Source: Glaciimonas sp. (lineage in GTDB: Bacteria; Pseudomonadota; Gammaproteobacteria; Burkholderiales; Burkholderiaceae_D). Taken from it: a stretch of DNA of 64,000 nucleotides. Every line of letters begins with the position of its first letter. Position 1 is the first letter of the stretch. This document shows, piece by piece, positions 1 through 9,598 of the stretch. Both the position numbers and the translations under genes were made by a program. Where the stretch lies: contig JABBOV010000018.1 of NCBI GenBank assembly GCA_012927625.1, forward strand, positions 1 to 64,000, in the 5' to 3' direction. Under the pieces are notes generated by a model. That model searched no databases. It was not told the DNA's origin and worked only from the letters and a program-made list of their open reading frames with translations.

Positions 1-121
1 CATCCTGGAAACCGGTAACGATTCTTACCGCTTCAAGCAGCGCAAAAACCGCCCTCAGCAAACAGAAAAAGTGGAAAGTATTGGACGCTGACTAGTGGAA
101 AGTATTGGACGCTGATTGACA
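1..121 (+). mobile_element. IS21-family element, right-end fragment with istB 3' end
   Basis: The first 91 bases encode the last 29 residues of an IstB-like ATPase; the segment ETGNDSYRF matches the same place in the complete IstB further along this window. After the stop, a 21-bp sequence (GTGGAAAGTATTGGACGCTGA in part) occurs twice, at 71-91 and 95-115. Repeated subterminal motifs are typical of IS21-family ends. The element appears to end with TGACA at about 121, because an unrelated MFS-type reading frame is open immediately after it. The rest of the element lies outside the window. Confidence 0.6.
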
Positions 122-278
122 CTCTACGGCATTGTTTATCGGCATCTCTGTTGGGGCCATGCTGGCAGGCATGGTCACGGCGCATTGGGGGCTTATGGCA
201 TTACCGCTGGTCTCAATCAGTTTGGCGCTTCTGGCAATGCTGTCGTCCCATTGTTCCAACGTGCCTCGCAAATCTTAG
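122..278 (+). pseudogene. MFS transporter, C-terminal remnant
   Basis: The frame starting at 123 reads about 51 residues of strongly hydrophobic sequence (ALFIGISVGAMLAGMV, then LPLVSISLALLAML) ending in TAG at 276-278. This looks like the last two transmembrane helices of a major facilitator permease. There is no start and the N-terminal part is missing because the IS21-type end abuts it, so it is a remnant rather than a working gene. The specificity cannot be inferred. About 240 bases after it (279-515) contain nothing I recognise. Confidence 0.45.
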
Positions 279-515
279 GCAAGTGTGTCCGACTTATCGT
301 TTCTTCCAAAAGGCAGAGTCTCCGTTGGTAGCAACCTGATTCAAAGATGAATCCGAGCGGTACCGTTGGTTTAAGTGCGGGCTCAATTCTCAGTTGCTGT
401 GAACGACTGCTCAGTCTTATGATCCAGTTCGATACCGTTCTGCAATCGGCGGTTCTAGTCGGCTAGTTGTCGTAGAGCGCACTGAAGGGAGACCGCCGCC
501 AAATATCGAATCGTA

Positions 516-899
516 TTAGGCTTGGCCTGCGTTCAGGTGGGCGTCGAACGCAAAACCTTCCGACAACATGGCGGCCATGTCGGCATGCCTGATTTGCATC
601 ACATAGCTGTGTTCGGTCGTCACCAATTGGCATGCACCTCGTGCTTCCTTGGCGCTAAACCACTTGCCGACGTCGGCGTGCCCGGCAGGGAATCGCTTGC
701 CGCTGTATTCGACCTGCCAGCCGCCGTCGAGCAAAATCCAGTAGTCACCCGATGTATCGGCACAATTGGTCATCATGGTACCGGGCTTGGCCTCCCATTC
801 GCGGGAATGGCTAATCACCCAGCGTAATTGCGGCTAGCTCAGGCTGGTGAAGAAGGGCGTATTCCTGAGCAAATGAATATAAGTCGTCGATGCTTGCAT
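516..899 (-). pseudogene. Conserved hypothetical protein with an in-frame amber stop
   Basis: On the minus strand an ATG at 899 begins MQASTTYIHLLRNTPFF, and the same frame is broken by TAG at 836-834 before continuing for 105 further codons (PQLRWVISHSREWEA to the TAA at 516). Both halves fit one family that I recall only as an uncharacterised ~125-residue protein of Burkholderiales, possibly with a cyclic-nucleotide-binding-like fold. It contains a Trp/Gly-rich core (ILLDGGWQVEYSG) and a conserved-looking TTEHSYVM segment. A GTG inside could restart the downstream part. Function is unknown; most likely a recent nonsense pseudogene. Confidence 0.5.
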
Positions 900-1264
900 G
901 GTCTGGCCCTCAGTTATTGCGTCTGGCTGCCCTGATGTTTGACATTGATATCTCCTTGCACTGCATCAGCATCTGAAATTGCCTTTTCAGAATACTTCCT
1001 TGATCATAGTTTGATCACTTGTGCCTTCAGCTTATCAATGTTAACTCCGACAGATTGGCATCACCTCTCGAGCTCCAGACATGAGTCGAGCCAGCTATCC
1101 TGTTTCGCCGCCGCTGCGTTACCGTAGCGATTTTCCCCGCCCTTGGGAAATGGTGCAGAATCGGCCGTGCCTGTTCACGTAAATTCACTGACACCGTGTC
1201 AAATGCACTTGCGGCAAAAACACTCCCACTAATCTTAAGGCCCGGATCCCCGCGTTTGGCATTG
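900..1264. other. Stretch without a recognisable gene
   Basis: No reading frame here has convincing content. A minus-strand frame of about 100 codons (1027-1329) overlaps the end of the next gene and has composition unlike a protein. A possible leader of 11 codons behind AAGGAGAT lies upstream of the 899 start, but nothing shows that it is translated. Confidence 0.4.
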
Positions 1265-2332
1265 TCATTCGACTCCCCCGGTTTCGATCGCAGAAAGGAT
1301 GCCCATAACATGTTTGCATCCCTCTTCACTTCTGATCACGCTTTTTAGCGGCTCGCCGCTAACTATGAGATTAAAAGAGGTGAGCCACTGAACAGCCTCC
1401 AACGGATTCCCAAAAACTGAAATGGGCCGTTGCAGCACTCGCGCAAACCGTGCGCTGTCCGCGCCAAATTCGCAACCCACCGGTGGCCCGGTATTCGATT
1501 CTTCACTGCGCTCCCATTCTTCACGCAACATTTTCTGGTAATTCAGGCCGTCCACCATACGCATGTCGTCGATCGACACTGATGCATCTGGTTTGTGAAG
1601 CATTCCTTTCAGATTTTCGGTTGCCTCAGTTGTATTTCCATGATTGATCGGTTTGGTCGGATCCTCATACTTGAGAACGGATCCTTGCAGTAACTGACGT
1701 AATTCCATTTGCGCAGCTACCCGCATTTCTTCTCGCGAAACTGTTTTTCCTTGATGCTCAGCCCGCACATCAAAAACTCCTTCAATTTCAAGGTTTCGTG
1801 TCTCCATCGTTTCGACGGCGTAATGCAGCCAGCTTTGATACCCTGGTGGCGGCGTTAGATTTTTCGGTCCTTCTAACTGTCGTTGGATATTATCTGGCAG
1901 CGGGGCATCAAAATCCTCGGCAACATCAATCTTACCTTTGAGTGCTCCCATCCGGCGGCCCGATTTTTCCATGGCCTCGATTCGGTGATTTGATTCCTCG
2001 ACGAACCTGACCGTGTCATCTATCGAAACGTGGCCTCTCTCGACGCTCTGATGCAACGCCTTGATGAGGCTTTTCAACAGTGCCTCGTCATCAATAATTT
2101 GCCGCTGTTCTGTTTCGACGCGCAGCCAGCGCCCGAGGTTTTGTTTCAGACAATCCTGGCATAGATCGATCGAAATGGCATTCCCGTCACCAAAGATTGA
2201 TGAGTAGCCGGCCACAAATTCAATTGACTGAATTTCGAACCAGCCAGCGTCATTGGTTGTAAAACGCGTTTTACAACAATCACATGTGATTTCGGAGACG
2301 ATTTCTGTTGGTATCAGCTTGAATGTTTTCAT
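1265..2332 (-). CDS. Cys-motif protein with C-terminal ParS/MbcA-like toxin-binding domain
   Basis: 355 residues from the ATG at 2332. The N-terminus has two Cys pairs (CDCC near residue 18, CQDC near residue 58), suggesting a small metal-binding module. The middle (about 90-250) is acidic, probably helical and of unknown type. The last ~65 residues (VFGNPLEAVQWLTSFN, then EEGCKHVMGILSAIETGG) resemble the Xre/MbcA/ParS toxin-binding domain of RES-Xre type antitoxins, but no RES toxin lies nearby. The start overlaps the stop of the upstream gene in an ATGA, so the two are probably translationally coupled. The fold assignment of the last domain is an inference from pattern only. Confidence 0.6.
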   Translation of the reverse strand: MKTFKLIPTEIVSEITCDCCKTRFTTNDAGWFEIQSIEFVAGYSSIFGDGNAISIDLCQDCLKQNLGRWLRVETEQRQIIDDEALLKSLIKALHQSVERGHVSIDDTVRFVEESNHRIEAMEKSGRRMGALKGKIDVAEDFDAPLPDNIQRQLEGPKNLTPPPGYQSWLHYAVETMETRNLEIEGVFDVRAEHQGKTVSREEMRVAAQMELRQLLQGSVLKYEDPTKPINHGNTTEATENLKGMLHKPDASVSIDDMRMVDGLNYQKMLREEWERSEESNTGPPVGCEFGADSARFARVLQRPISVFGNPLEAVQWLTSFNLIVSGEPLKSVIRSEEGCKHVMGILSAIETGGVE

Positions 2333-2898
2333 AATCCAACTTTGTGCACATGTAAATCGGACCCGGCAATATGCAAGCCTTCTCGTTCCCAATCTGCTCG
2401 CGTGTACTGGTAGTCGGGAAAAGCTTCTTGCAACGTCACCTCACGCATAAGCAGGCGCCTTGTCAATGCCACCAATTGACGGAGATCGCTTTCGTTGCGC
2501 ACCTCGATTGGCACACAGAGATTGATGACTCGGCTGTATTGACACCAGTGTGCATCCAGGGACGGCCCGATCTGAATGTTTGCTGACAGCATGACTTGTT
2601 TCCGCGCCTGCTGCCATTGATCGTGCCTGTCTGTTTGCGTGCACGGTTCATACACGGTGTGGATGATTTGCTTGCGAGATCGTCCAACTGTCCTGTAGAC
2701 CGGCGTACCGTCGCGCATAAAATTGTCGGATGGTAAATCCGCGGTCAGACGATCTGCCTCAGCATCAATAGCGTCTTCATACGCCATCCTTGGATGCGTC
2801 CAGGCCAATGCAACACGGTAATTGTTGAGGACAAAGGTCACATCATCCCACCACGTCAATCGATCAGCAAGCAATCGATCATAGTGGTGAAAACACAT
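2329..2898 (-). CDS. Protein of unknown function, first gene of a two-gene operon
   Basis: 189 residues starting MCFHHYDRLLADRL. I chose the ATG at 2898 because GGAGG sits five bases before it; an in-frame GTG 117 bases upstream (3015) and an ATG at 2985 have weaker sites. The protein is soluble, rich in Arg and Trp, with several His and Cys (MCFHHY, EPCTQTDRHDQW, DAHWCQYSRVINLC) and no motif I can name. It is coupled by ATGA overlap to the Cys-motif/ParS-domain gene, so the two products probably act together. No transmembrane segment or signal peptide is seen. Confidence 0.6.
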   Translation of the reverse strand: MCFHHYDRLLADRLTWWDDVTFVLNNYRVALAWTHPRMAYEDAIDAEADRLTADLPSDNFMRDGTPVYRTVGRSRKQIIHTVYEPCTQTDRHDQWQQARKQVMLSANIQIGPSLDAHWCQYSRVINLCVPIEVRNESDLRQLVALTRRLLMREVTLQEAFPDYQYTRADWEREGLHIAGSDLHVHKVGL

Positions 2899-3154
2899 GA
2901 TTCCTCCTTCAAAATGGTCGCCTCGTCGCGCCCGATGACGCTGCTTGGCTCGGCGTTTCAGGCGTTCGACATGTGGGTTTTTCATCGCGATAATTCTTTC
3001 AATAGGACAACCCACCTTTGGGCGCCATTGGAATCAATTCTCAAGAAGCCGCCGTTCAAAATTAAACTTGAGCTAGTCATCGACCACACCGTCATACCGA
3101 TGCCGAACCGTGGCCGCTCCTGCTTTGATCGGTCGATAAACCTTTCGCTCTATA

Positions 3155-3197
3155 ATGCATCAGCAATAGCTCGCTATGTGAGCTATTGCTGATGCAT
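3155..3197. promoter_or_regulatory. Perfect inverted repeat, 18-bp arms, 7-bp loop (candidate operator)
   Basis: Arm 3155-3172 (ATGCATCAGCAATAGCTC) is the exact reverse complement of 3180-3197. It ends 27 bases before the ATG of the WYL-type regulator remnant and overlaps a TATAAT-like hexamer at 3151-3156. WYL-domain regulators such as BrxR and CapW are known to bind inverted repeats in front of their own genes, so an operator is a reasonable reading. A terminator is possible, but the T-run after it is only four bases. Confidence 0.5.
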
Positions 3198-3223
3198 TTT
3201 GAAAAAACCACGAGAGGTATGGC

Positions 3224-3900
3224 ATGGATCGCACGGAACGCATACATAAAATAGACTAGATGCTTTCGATAAACGGAGCGGTGTCGACTGCACGTTTTCT
3301 GGAAGAGTTAAGGTTACGCTTGCGACCCTTAAGCGCGATCTCGAATATATGAAGATCGCATGAACGCGCCCATTATTTGGGACAGGGATGCGCGTGGTTA
3401 CCGGTTCGACAATGTATCTGTTATCGGCCCAAGTTATGAACTTCCAAGGCTCTGGTTTAACGACAGCGAGTTGCATGCGTTACTCGCCATGCAGCACTTC
3501 TGGAAAATGTTCAGACAGGGTTACTTGGTGGCCCCCATTTACAACCACTACAATCGAAGCTGCAGGCAATTCTCTGTTCGTAGAACGATTCGCGCGAGGA
3601 AATTGCCAAGTGCGTCGGTATATTTTCGCATAGTCGCCAACATATGGCCGTCCGACATTTTGAAGCGGTCGCGACTGCCACCGTTCGGCGAAAGCGTTTA
3701 CATATTGTTCATTTCAATCGCGGTACCGGCGCACTCACAGATCGATTCATTTCACCTCAGCAGATGGTGTATTACCGGGATAATTGGCACGTGGATTGCT
3801 GGTGTCATCTGCGCAAGGCGATTCGAACATTTTCGATCGACGCAATTGAGTCGGCAGAATTGCTCTGGCTTGCGCGTCGATATCGCTCTGCATGTCTAAT
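3224..3900 (+). pseudogene. WYL-domain transcriptional regulator, multiply frameshifted
   Basis: ATG 3224 follows GAGAGG and reads MDRTERIHKID before an in-frame TAG. The same protein continues in other frames: VSTARFLEELR (HTH), VTLATLKRDLEYMK, then MNAPIIWDRDARGYRF from 3360, then LLENVQTGLLGG, and finally MAVRHFEAVATATVRRKRL with NRGTGALTDR and WHVDCWCHLRKAIRTFSID from 3644, which is the WYL core. At least three frameshifts and two stops are needed to join them, so the gene is dead. Such regulators often control defence or stress operons. It is divergent from the operon at 1265-2898. Remains beyond 3900 are unclear, and 3900-4160 shows nothing. Confidence 0.75.
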
Positions 3901-4161
3901 CGCGCCAAACCAATCTATTCGCCAGCAATGTTCATCCTTAGCCAATTCGCGGATTGATACTCATCGACATTCGCCATGTGATGCCTTTTGGAAACTCGAG
4001 ATTGACATCTTAACTGATTGAGAAGTTGGCTTTGGCGAGCCGGCGTTCCAGCAAAGCCCAATGACCGCAACAAGTCTAAATTCAGCCGATGAGTCGGGGA
4101 ATCGGCCGGTTAACGCGGTGTACAAATACGAACACAATTGCGCGATTCCATCAAGCGCAAT

Positions 4162-7100
4162 CTACGCAAAATCCCTGCTATTCGTAGTCAATCCTCCCAG
4201 CAGATGCGACAGATCCACCAACCGCTTCGCAACCAGGCTCCTGACATTACTTTCGCACTGCCATATCCCATAGACGCCCAGCAGTGTGGAGGAAAGCACT
4301 TCCTTGCGCTGTGCTTCCACCAGTTTGGGCCACACAATCACGTTGACCGGCCCGGTTTCATCTTCCAGCGTCAAGAACATGACCCCTTTTGCCGTCTCCG
4401 GTCGCTGCCTGACTGTCACGATGCCGCAACCGCGCGCACATTGCCCGGTGACGAACGTATTCAGTGCCTCCGCTGGTAAAAACCGCTGCTTCAGGAGAAG
4501 TGGCCGCAGTAGTGCCAGCGGATGTCGTCCCAGCGTCAACCCGACTGAATCGTAATCCGCCACAATGTTTTGTGCTTCCGTTGGTGCGGAAAGGGATATG
4601 TGCTCTTCGCGCACCGGCGCATGTTGCAGCAATCCTTTTTCGGGTGCCGCCACCACCGCTTGCCACAGCGCTTGGCGTCTATGGCCAGCCAAGGATTCGA
4701 GTGCATTCGCTGCAGCCAACGTCTGCAAATCCGTTCGCCTCAGTTGCGCCCGGCTGGCCAGGTCATCCAAATCCGAGAACGCACGTACTGCACGTGCTTC
4801 TTCAATTCGCCATGCTGCTTCTCGCGACATCCCCGTTATGTTGTTCAGGCCCAGCCTGACTGCGGGTTGCGGGTTCTCGCTGTCGGTCTGTACTGACGAT
4901 GGTTGCAGCAATGCTTCCCAATGGCTAATGCACACATCGACCGGCAAAACCTCTACCCCATGGCGTCGTGCATCCTGCACCAGTTGCGACGGCGCGTAAA
5001 AGCCCATCGGTTGACTGTTCAACAGCGCGGTCAGGAATGCAGCATGTTCGTGACATTTCAACCAGGAACTGGCGTAGGCAAGTAGCGCAAAGCTTGCCGC
5101 ATGGCTTTCCGGGAAGCCATATTCGGCAAAGCCCTGAATCTGCTTGTAAATGGAATCAGCAAATTCCTGGGTATAACCCCGCTCCAGCATGCCATGGATC
5201 AGTTTGTCCTCGAATTTTTCCAATCCTCCTTTGCGTTTCCAGGCTGCCATGGCCCGGCGCAACTGATCCGCTTCGCCGGCAGTAAAGCCACCGGCAAGCA
5301 TCGCGATCTGCATCACTTGTTCCTGGAATATTGGCACCCCCAGAGTTCTGGACAATGCCCGTTCCATGTCTTTGCTGGGATAAGTCACAGGTTCAAATCC
5401 CTGCCGTCGCTGTAAATAAGGCTGGATCATGCCGCCCTGAATCGGTCCGGGCCGGATGATTGCCACTTCGATCACCAGATCGTAGAAGGTGCACGGTTTC
5501 ATCCGTGGCAGCATGGTCATTTGGGCGCGACTCTCGATTTGAAACACACCAACGGTATCGGCCTGACAGATCATGTTGTAGGTGGCGCCATCCTCACTTG
5601 GAATGTCCTGCAATTCAAACGGCTCGCCACGGCGTTCGGCAACCAGATCGAGCGCACGCCGGATGGTGGTAAGCATACCCAGCGCGAGAATGTCGATCTT
5701 CAGTAATCCCAGCGCATCCAGATCGTCCTTGTCCCACTGGACAATGCTGCGATCCGGCATGGCGGCGTTTTCGATCGGGACCATGCGCGACAGCTTGCCG
5801 CGCGAAATCACGAACCCGCCCGGGTGCTGCGACATATGGCGTGGAAAACCCATCAAGGTCTGCGACAGCGAAAGCCACATTTGTGCAATAGGGGAATCAG
5901 GATCAACACCCGCAGCAAGAAAGCGTTTTGACAGCTCTTTCTTGCCATCCCACCAGTGATGCGATTTCGCCACCTGATCGACAATGCTTGGGTCAACGCC
6001 CAACGCCTTGCCGACATCGCGCATCACGCTTCGGGGGCGATAGCTGATCACGACAGCGGTGAGGGCGGCGCGCAGCCGTCCATACTTGTTGTAAATGTAC
6101 TGAATCACTTCTTCCCGGCGCTGATGTTCGAAATCGACATCGATATCCGGCGGCTCATTGCGCTCTTTGGAAATAAACCGTTCAAACAGCAAGGTGCCAC
6201 GGGCGGGATCGACTTCGGTAATGCCCAGGCAATAACACACCGCTGAATTGGCCGCGGAACCGCGTCCCTGACACAGAATGCGTTGTCCGCGTGCAAAACG
6301 AACGATGTCATACACGGTCAGGAAGTACGGTTCGTACTGCATCTCGGCAATGAGGGCGAGTTCGTGCTCGATTTGCGACTGCACAGTGGCCGGTATGCCG
6401 TCTGGAAAGCGGCTATGAGCACCGATATACGTTTCCTGCCGCAAATAGTCCGGGGCGGTGAACCCTTTGGGTACCAGTTCATCCGGGTATTCATAGCGCA
6501 GTTCATCCAGCGAGAATGTGCATCGGCTTGCGATCTCGATGGTTTGCGCCATTGCGGCGGGCGGGTATAGATTCGCTAGTCTGACCCGAGCCCGCAAGTG
6601 CTGTTCCGCGTTGGGGGCCATGTCGAAGCGGCATTCTGCAATCGGTTTGACCAGCCGGATCGCGGTTAAGGTGTCCTGCAACGGTTTGCGCGACCGCACG
6701 TGCATGCAGACGTCGCCGGTGGCAACCACCGGCAATCCAAGATTCTTTGCAACGGCGTCAACCACAGAGCGGTGCCGTTCATCTTGGCTATGGTGCAACA
6801 ACGTCAGGGCAATCCATGTCCTTCCCGGGAAGGTCGCTGCCATCCATGCTGCTTGCTCGGCAATTCTTTCGACACGCTCGCCATATTTCGGTACCAGAAT
6901 GGCGAGGCAATCCGGCAGGCCTTTCAGATGGGCTATGTTCCCTGCGGGTGCGTCCAGATCCTGCAGCGTCAACAGATAGCTCCCTTTGCCAGCATGGGTG
7001 CGTCCGTGAGTAATGAATTCACACAGATTTCCATAGCCATTTCGGTTCTGCGCCAACAGGATCAGCGATAACGCCGGGGTCCGATCCTGATGAACCAGTG

Positions 7101-7365
7101 CGAAATAACTGCCGATGATCAAGTGCAGCTTCTGTGTTTTTGCAACGCCATGGGCACGAACCACGCCTGCTACCGAGCATTCATCGGTAATCGCAAGGGC
7201 TGCATAGCCTAGCGCACTGGCACGTTCAACCAGCTCTTCGGCATGTGAAGCACCGCGCAGGAAACTGAAATTGCTTGCGCACTGCAATTCTGCATAGGCG
7301 GGTAATGTTTGCCGCGAAGCCTGCGCAGAAGACGGCATTGTTGTTATAGAATCATTTTTGTCCAT
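4162..7365 (-). CDS. dnaE2: Error-prone DNA polymerase DnaE2 (ImuC)
   Basis: 1067 residues from ATG 7365, two bases after the imuB stop. A PHP-type N-terminus (AELQCASNFSFLRGASH) is followed by the C-family polymerase core with the catalytic acidic motif PPDIDVDFE at about 406-414 and a C-terminal OB-like segment (GVMFLTLEDETGPVNVIVW). This is the polymerase of the ImuA-ImuB-DnaE2 mutasome, which copies damaged templates and causes SOS mutagenesis; the replicative DnaE is encoded elsewhere. Last gene of the imuA-imuB-dnaE2 operon, presumably read from the LexA-controlled promoter upstream of imuA. Length is normal for the family. Confidence 0.95.
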   Translation of the reverse strand: MDKNDSITTMPSSAQASRQTLPAYAELQCASNFSFLRGASHAEELVERASALGYAALAITDECSVAGVVRAHGVAKTQKLHLIIGSYFALVHQDRTPALSLILLAQNRNGYGNLCEFITHGRTHAGKGSYLLTLQDLDAPAGNIAHLKGLPDCLAILVPKYGERVERIAEQAAWMAATFPGRTWIALTLLHHSQDERHRSVVDAVAKNLGLPVVATGDVCMHVRSRKPLQDTLTAIRLVKPIAECRFDMAPNAEQHLRARVRLANLYPPAAMAQTIEIASRCTFSLDELRYEYPDELVPKGFTAPDYLRQETYIGAHSRFPDGIPATVQSQIEHELALIAEMQYEPYFLTVYDIVRFARGQRILCQGRGSAANSAVCYCLGITEVDPARGTLLFERFISKERNEPPDIDVDFEHQRREEVIQYIYNKYGRLRAALTAVVISYRPRSVMRDVGKALGVDPSIVDQVAKSHHWWDGKKELSKRFLAAGVDPDSPIAQMWLSLSQTLMGFPRHMSQHPGGFVISRGKLSRMVPIENAAMPDRSIVQWDKDDLDALGLLKIDILALGMLTTIRRALDLVAERRGEPFELQDIPSEDGATYNMICQADTVGVFQIESRAQMTMLPRMKPCTFYDLVIEVAIIRPGPIQGGMIQPYLQRRQGFEPVTYPSKDMERALSRTLGVPIFQEQVMQIAMLAGGFTAGEADQLRRAMAAWKRKGGLEKFEDKLIHGMLERGYTQEFADSIYKQIQGFAEYGFPESHAASFALLAYASSWLKCHEHAAFLTALLNSQPMGFYAPSQLVQDARRHGVEVLPVDVCISHWEALLQPSSVQTDSENPQPAVRLGLNNITGMSREAAWRIEEARAVRAFSDLDDLASRAQLRRTDLQTLAAANALESLAGHRRQALWQAVVAAPEKGLLQHAPVREEHISLSAPTEAQNIVADYDSVGLTLGRHPLALLRPLLLKQRFLPAEALNTFVTGQCARGCGIVTVRQRPETAKGVMFLTLEDETGPVNVIVWPKLVEAQRKEVLSSTLLGVYGIWQCESNVRSLVAKRLVDLSHLLGGLTTNSRDFA

Positions 7366-7367
7366 GA

Positions 7368-8840
7368 TTATGCAAAGAATCCATGTAGATACCAATGGGC
7401 TTCCTGGTCGGCACGTTCCCGGTAAATCCAATAGCAGGCGCCTTCCACACTTTCTGCCACAAAGTAATCGCGCACTGCAAGGGCGCCATCGTCCCAGCCC
7501 GTTTCTATGCGCTCCGACTCGCTGATCAGACGTAGCGGTGCGCCATAGAAAGGCCGATGTTCACGCAACAGCAGCGCAATTGGCTTGTCCAGCAACATGA
7601 AAGGGCGAACCAGATCCTCGGGCAAGCGAAATCCGGTTTTAACGGTTTCAGCAGCAGAACGCCAACTATTGCAGCGCTCCGGGCGATGATCCGCTACCGG
7701 GGCAGGCACCAAGACAGACTCGGGACCAAGTCGTGCCGTTAGTAATTCGATTAGTCGATTGAAATCTGCTGGACTGCCACTAGGCTCAGGAAACAATGAC
7801 AGAGTGGGTGGCAACATGGGCTCGACATGCGCAGCAGTCAGTCGTAAGCCAATCACAGGGGCGACTAATTCCATGCGTCCTAGACGTTCTTTCAAAAGCC
7901 TGACCAGATGAGATTCATGCCATGCCGGTTCTGCCAGCACGATCTCCACTGATGTCGGTTCTATCGCCATGCGTCCGCGCTCGTGTTCGAGTAACAAGAC
8001 GAAACGCGACACCGCCAGTTGTTGCGCGACTAGCCAGCCGGTCATTTGCAAGATCAGCCGACGGGCAGCGAACAACACAGTTTCTGCGTAGTCAATCCGG
8101 TCCGGCAGTTCAAGCTTTGCGGTAAACGTCAATGGTACCTGTACCCACTCAAACAGTTCATGTCCCTGCCCATAAGCACGATCTAATGCGTCAAGGACCG
8201 ATTTATTGGTACGGCGCTGCAATCCGGCGCGGGGTAATCTTTTGACATCCGCCAGGGTCTGGCAACCAATGCCCTCAAACCACTGCTGATACGGTCTGGT
8301 ATCCGGCAGCACCATAAATGACAATGCATCGAGCCGACGACCCAAGGTCGCCAGCTTGATACTGCGGCGCCATTTCGATATCTGTCTATTTGCCGCATAT
8401 CGCGACAGTAGCCATGCACCCTGTGCGGTAGGTGCGGTACCGATACGTGCAGTGAAGCCGAGGGCAGCAATACTGGCACGCACCAGGCGCACCAATGCAA
8501 GCCTGCCACCGAATGCGCGCAAACTGGCCGTGACGTCCAGCACCAGACTGGATTCTGCTGTGTGAGCCACTTCCGGTGTGTATTGCAGCATTGCCATCGC
8601 AATGCTGTCGATTGCTTCGTGCTCCTTGGCAGGGTCGCGCTGGTGCAGCACCGCATCGGGTGCAATCGCGGCGACACCGCCGCGGCGCATGCCGATCCGG
8701 ACCCCGGCGTGGGCTGCCTCTGTCGAGACCGCAAGCACTTGTTCACAATTCAGCACCACATGCAGGCCGGGATCAGACCAGAGCGGGCGAAAGGTTTCTA
8801 GCGGTAGCAGCGGCAAGTGCACGCTTATCCAAAAACGCAT
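7368..8840 (-). CDS. imuB: Y-family polymerase-like protein ImuB
   Basis: 490 residues. It has the Y-family palm/finger arrangement but the N-terminal strand reads VHLPLLPLETF in place of the catalytic Asp motif of DinB/UmuC, which agrees with ImuB being an inactive polymerase relative that acts as the hub of the mutasome. A beta-clamp-binding-like motif LSLFPE lies near residue 350. The C-terminus (YWIYRER, WYLHGFFA) is typical of ImuB. The start overlaps the 3' end of imuA by 68 bases and the stop is two bases from dnaE2. Confidence 0.92.
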   Translation of the reverse strand: MRFWISVHLPLLPLETFRPLWSDPGLHVVLNCEQVLAVSTEAAHAGVRIGMRRGGVAAIAPDAVLHQRDPAKEHEAIDSIAMAMLQYTPEVAHTAESSLVLDVTASLRAFGGRLALVRLVRASIAALGFTARIGTAPTAQGAWLLSRYAANRQISKWRRSIKLATLGRRLDALSFMVLPDTRPYQQWFEGIGCQTLADVKRLPRAGLQRRTNKSVLDALDRAYGQGHELFEWVQVPLTFTAKLELPDRIDYAETVLFAARRLILQMTGWLVAQQLAVSRFVLLLEHERGRMAIEPTSVEIVLAEPAWHESHLVRLLKERLGRMELVAPVIGLRLTAAHVEPMLPPTLSLFPEPSGSPADFNRLIELLTARLGPESVLVPAPVADHRPERCNSWRSAAETVKTGFRLPEDLVRPFMLLDKPIALLLREHRPFYGAPLRLISESERIETGWDDGALAVRDYFVAESVEGACYWIYRERADQEAHWYLHGFFA

Positions 8841-9555
8841 GATCAGGAAAGGATGAAAGTGACAACGAAGGAACTAAGGTAGATGGAACTAAAGTCGGTA
8901 ATGGCGTCGATGGCATTGTCGGCAACATGAGGTAAAAGGGTTCGGCACGCTGTGGACCTCGGCGCTTGATCATGTCAATTGCAATACCTGAGCGTGCCGG
9001 GCGCAGACCCAGCCGAAGTGGAGACGGAGATGAATCCTGCGCATTGGCAAGCGGTCGAATCATCCAGAAGGTCGTTTCACTGCCTTGTGCAGCCAGATGC
9101 AGGCGGCGTAGCGATTCTGAACGGACATGCGTTTGCCAGAACAGCAATGCCCCGCAACTGCCATTGCGCAGGATCTGCTCTACAGTCCATAGCGCATCAG
9201 CAGTCCGAGTGGTTTTAATCCAGAGCAGACTTTCTATTGGTAGTCCCCAGCTCATCCAGGAAGCAATTTGCGGCACATGAGGCAACTGCACCAAGGCGAT
9301 GCGACGCTGTTTCGCAATAGCAGCTAAAGCGGGACGCAGTAGTTGCATTTCACCAATGCCATTTTGCTGCACTAACAGTTCGATCAGGGACGACGCAGGC
9401 CAGCCCTGATTGGGTAGCTCTGCATCCAATGCAGGATAGCCGGAGCTGGTGATCGCACTGGAATATGACCCCATCTGATCGGCACGCCAGATTGCGTGGG
9501 GCAGCTGCGACACCACCTGTTGCACGCCTGAATTAAATGAGTGTTGTGCCGACAT
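8773..9555 (-). CDS. imuA: Translesion synthesis-associated protein ImuA
   Basis: 260 residues when started at ATG 9555 (MSAQHSFNSGVQQ), the fourth codon after an upstream ATG at 9567. The segment GYPALDAELPNQGWPASSLIELL matches the N-terminal part of RecA-like ImuA proteins, but the Walker A motif is degenerate as usual for ImuA. It binds ImuB and is required for DnaE2-dependent mutagenesis. The C-terminal 60 residues are proline and serine rich and vary in the family. First gene of the SOS operon, about 45 bases after a LexA box. Confidence 0.9.
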   Translation of the reverse strand: MSAQHSFNSGVQQVVSQLPHAIWRADQMGSYSSAITSSGYPALDAELPNQGWPASSLIELLVQQNGIGEMQLLRPALAAIAKQRRIALVQLPHVPQIASWMSWGLPIESLLWIKTTRTADALWTVEQILRNGSCGALLFWQTHVRSESLRRLHLAAQGSETTFWMIRPLANAQDSSPSPLRLGLRPARSGIAIDMIKRRGPQRAEPFYLMLPTMPSTPLPTLVPSTLVPSLSLSSFPDHAFLDKRALAAATARNLSPALV

Positions 9556-9598
9556 CGCGACCTCCAATTTGCCGGAGCGAGAACATTCGCTCCAATAC

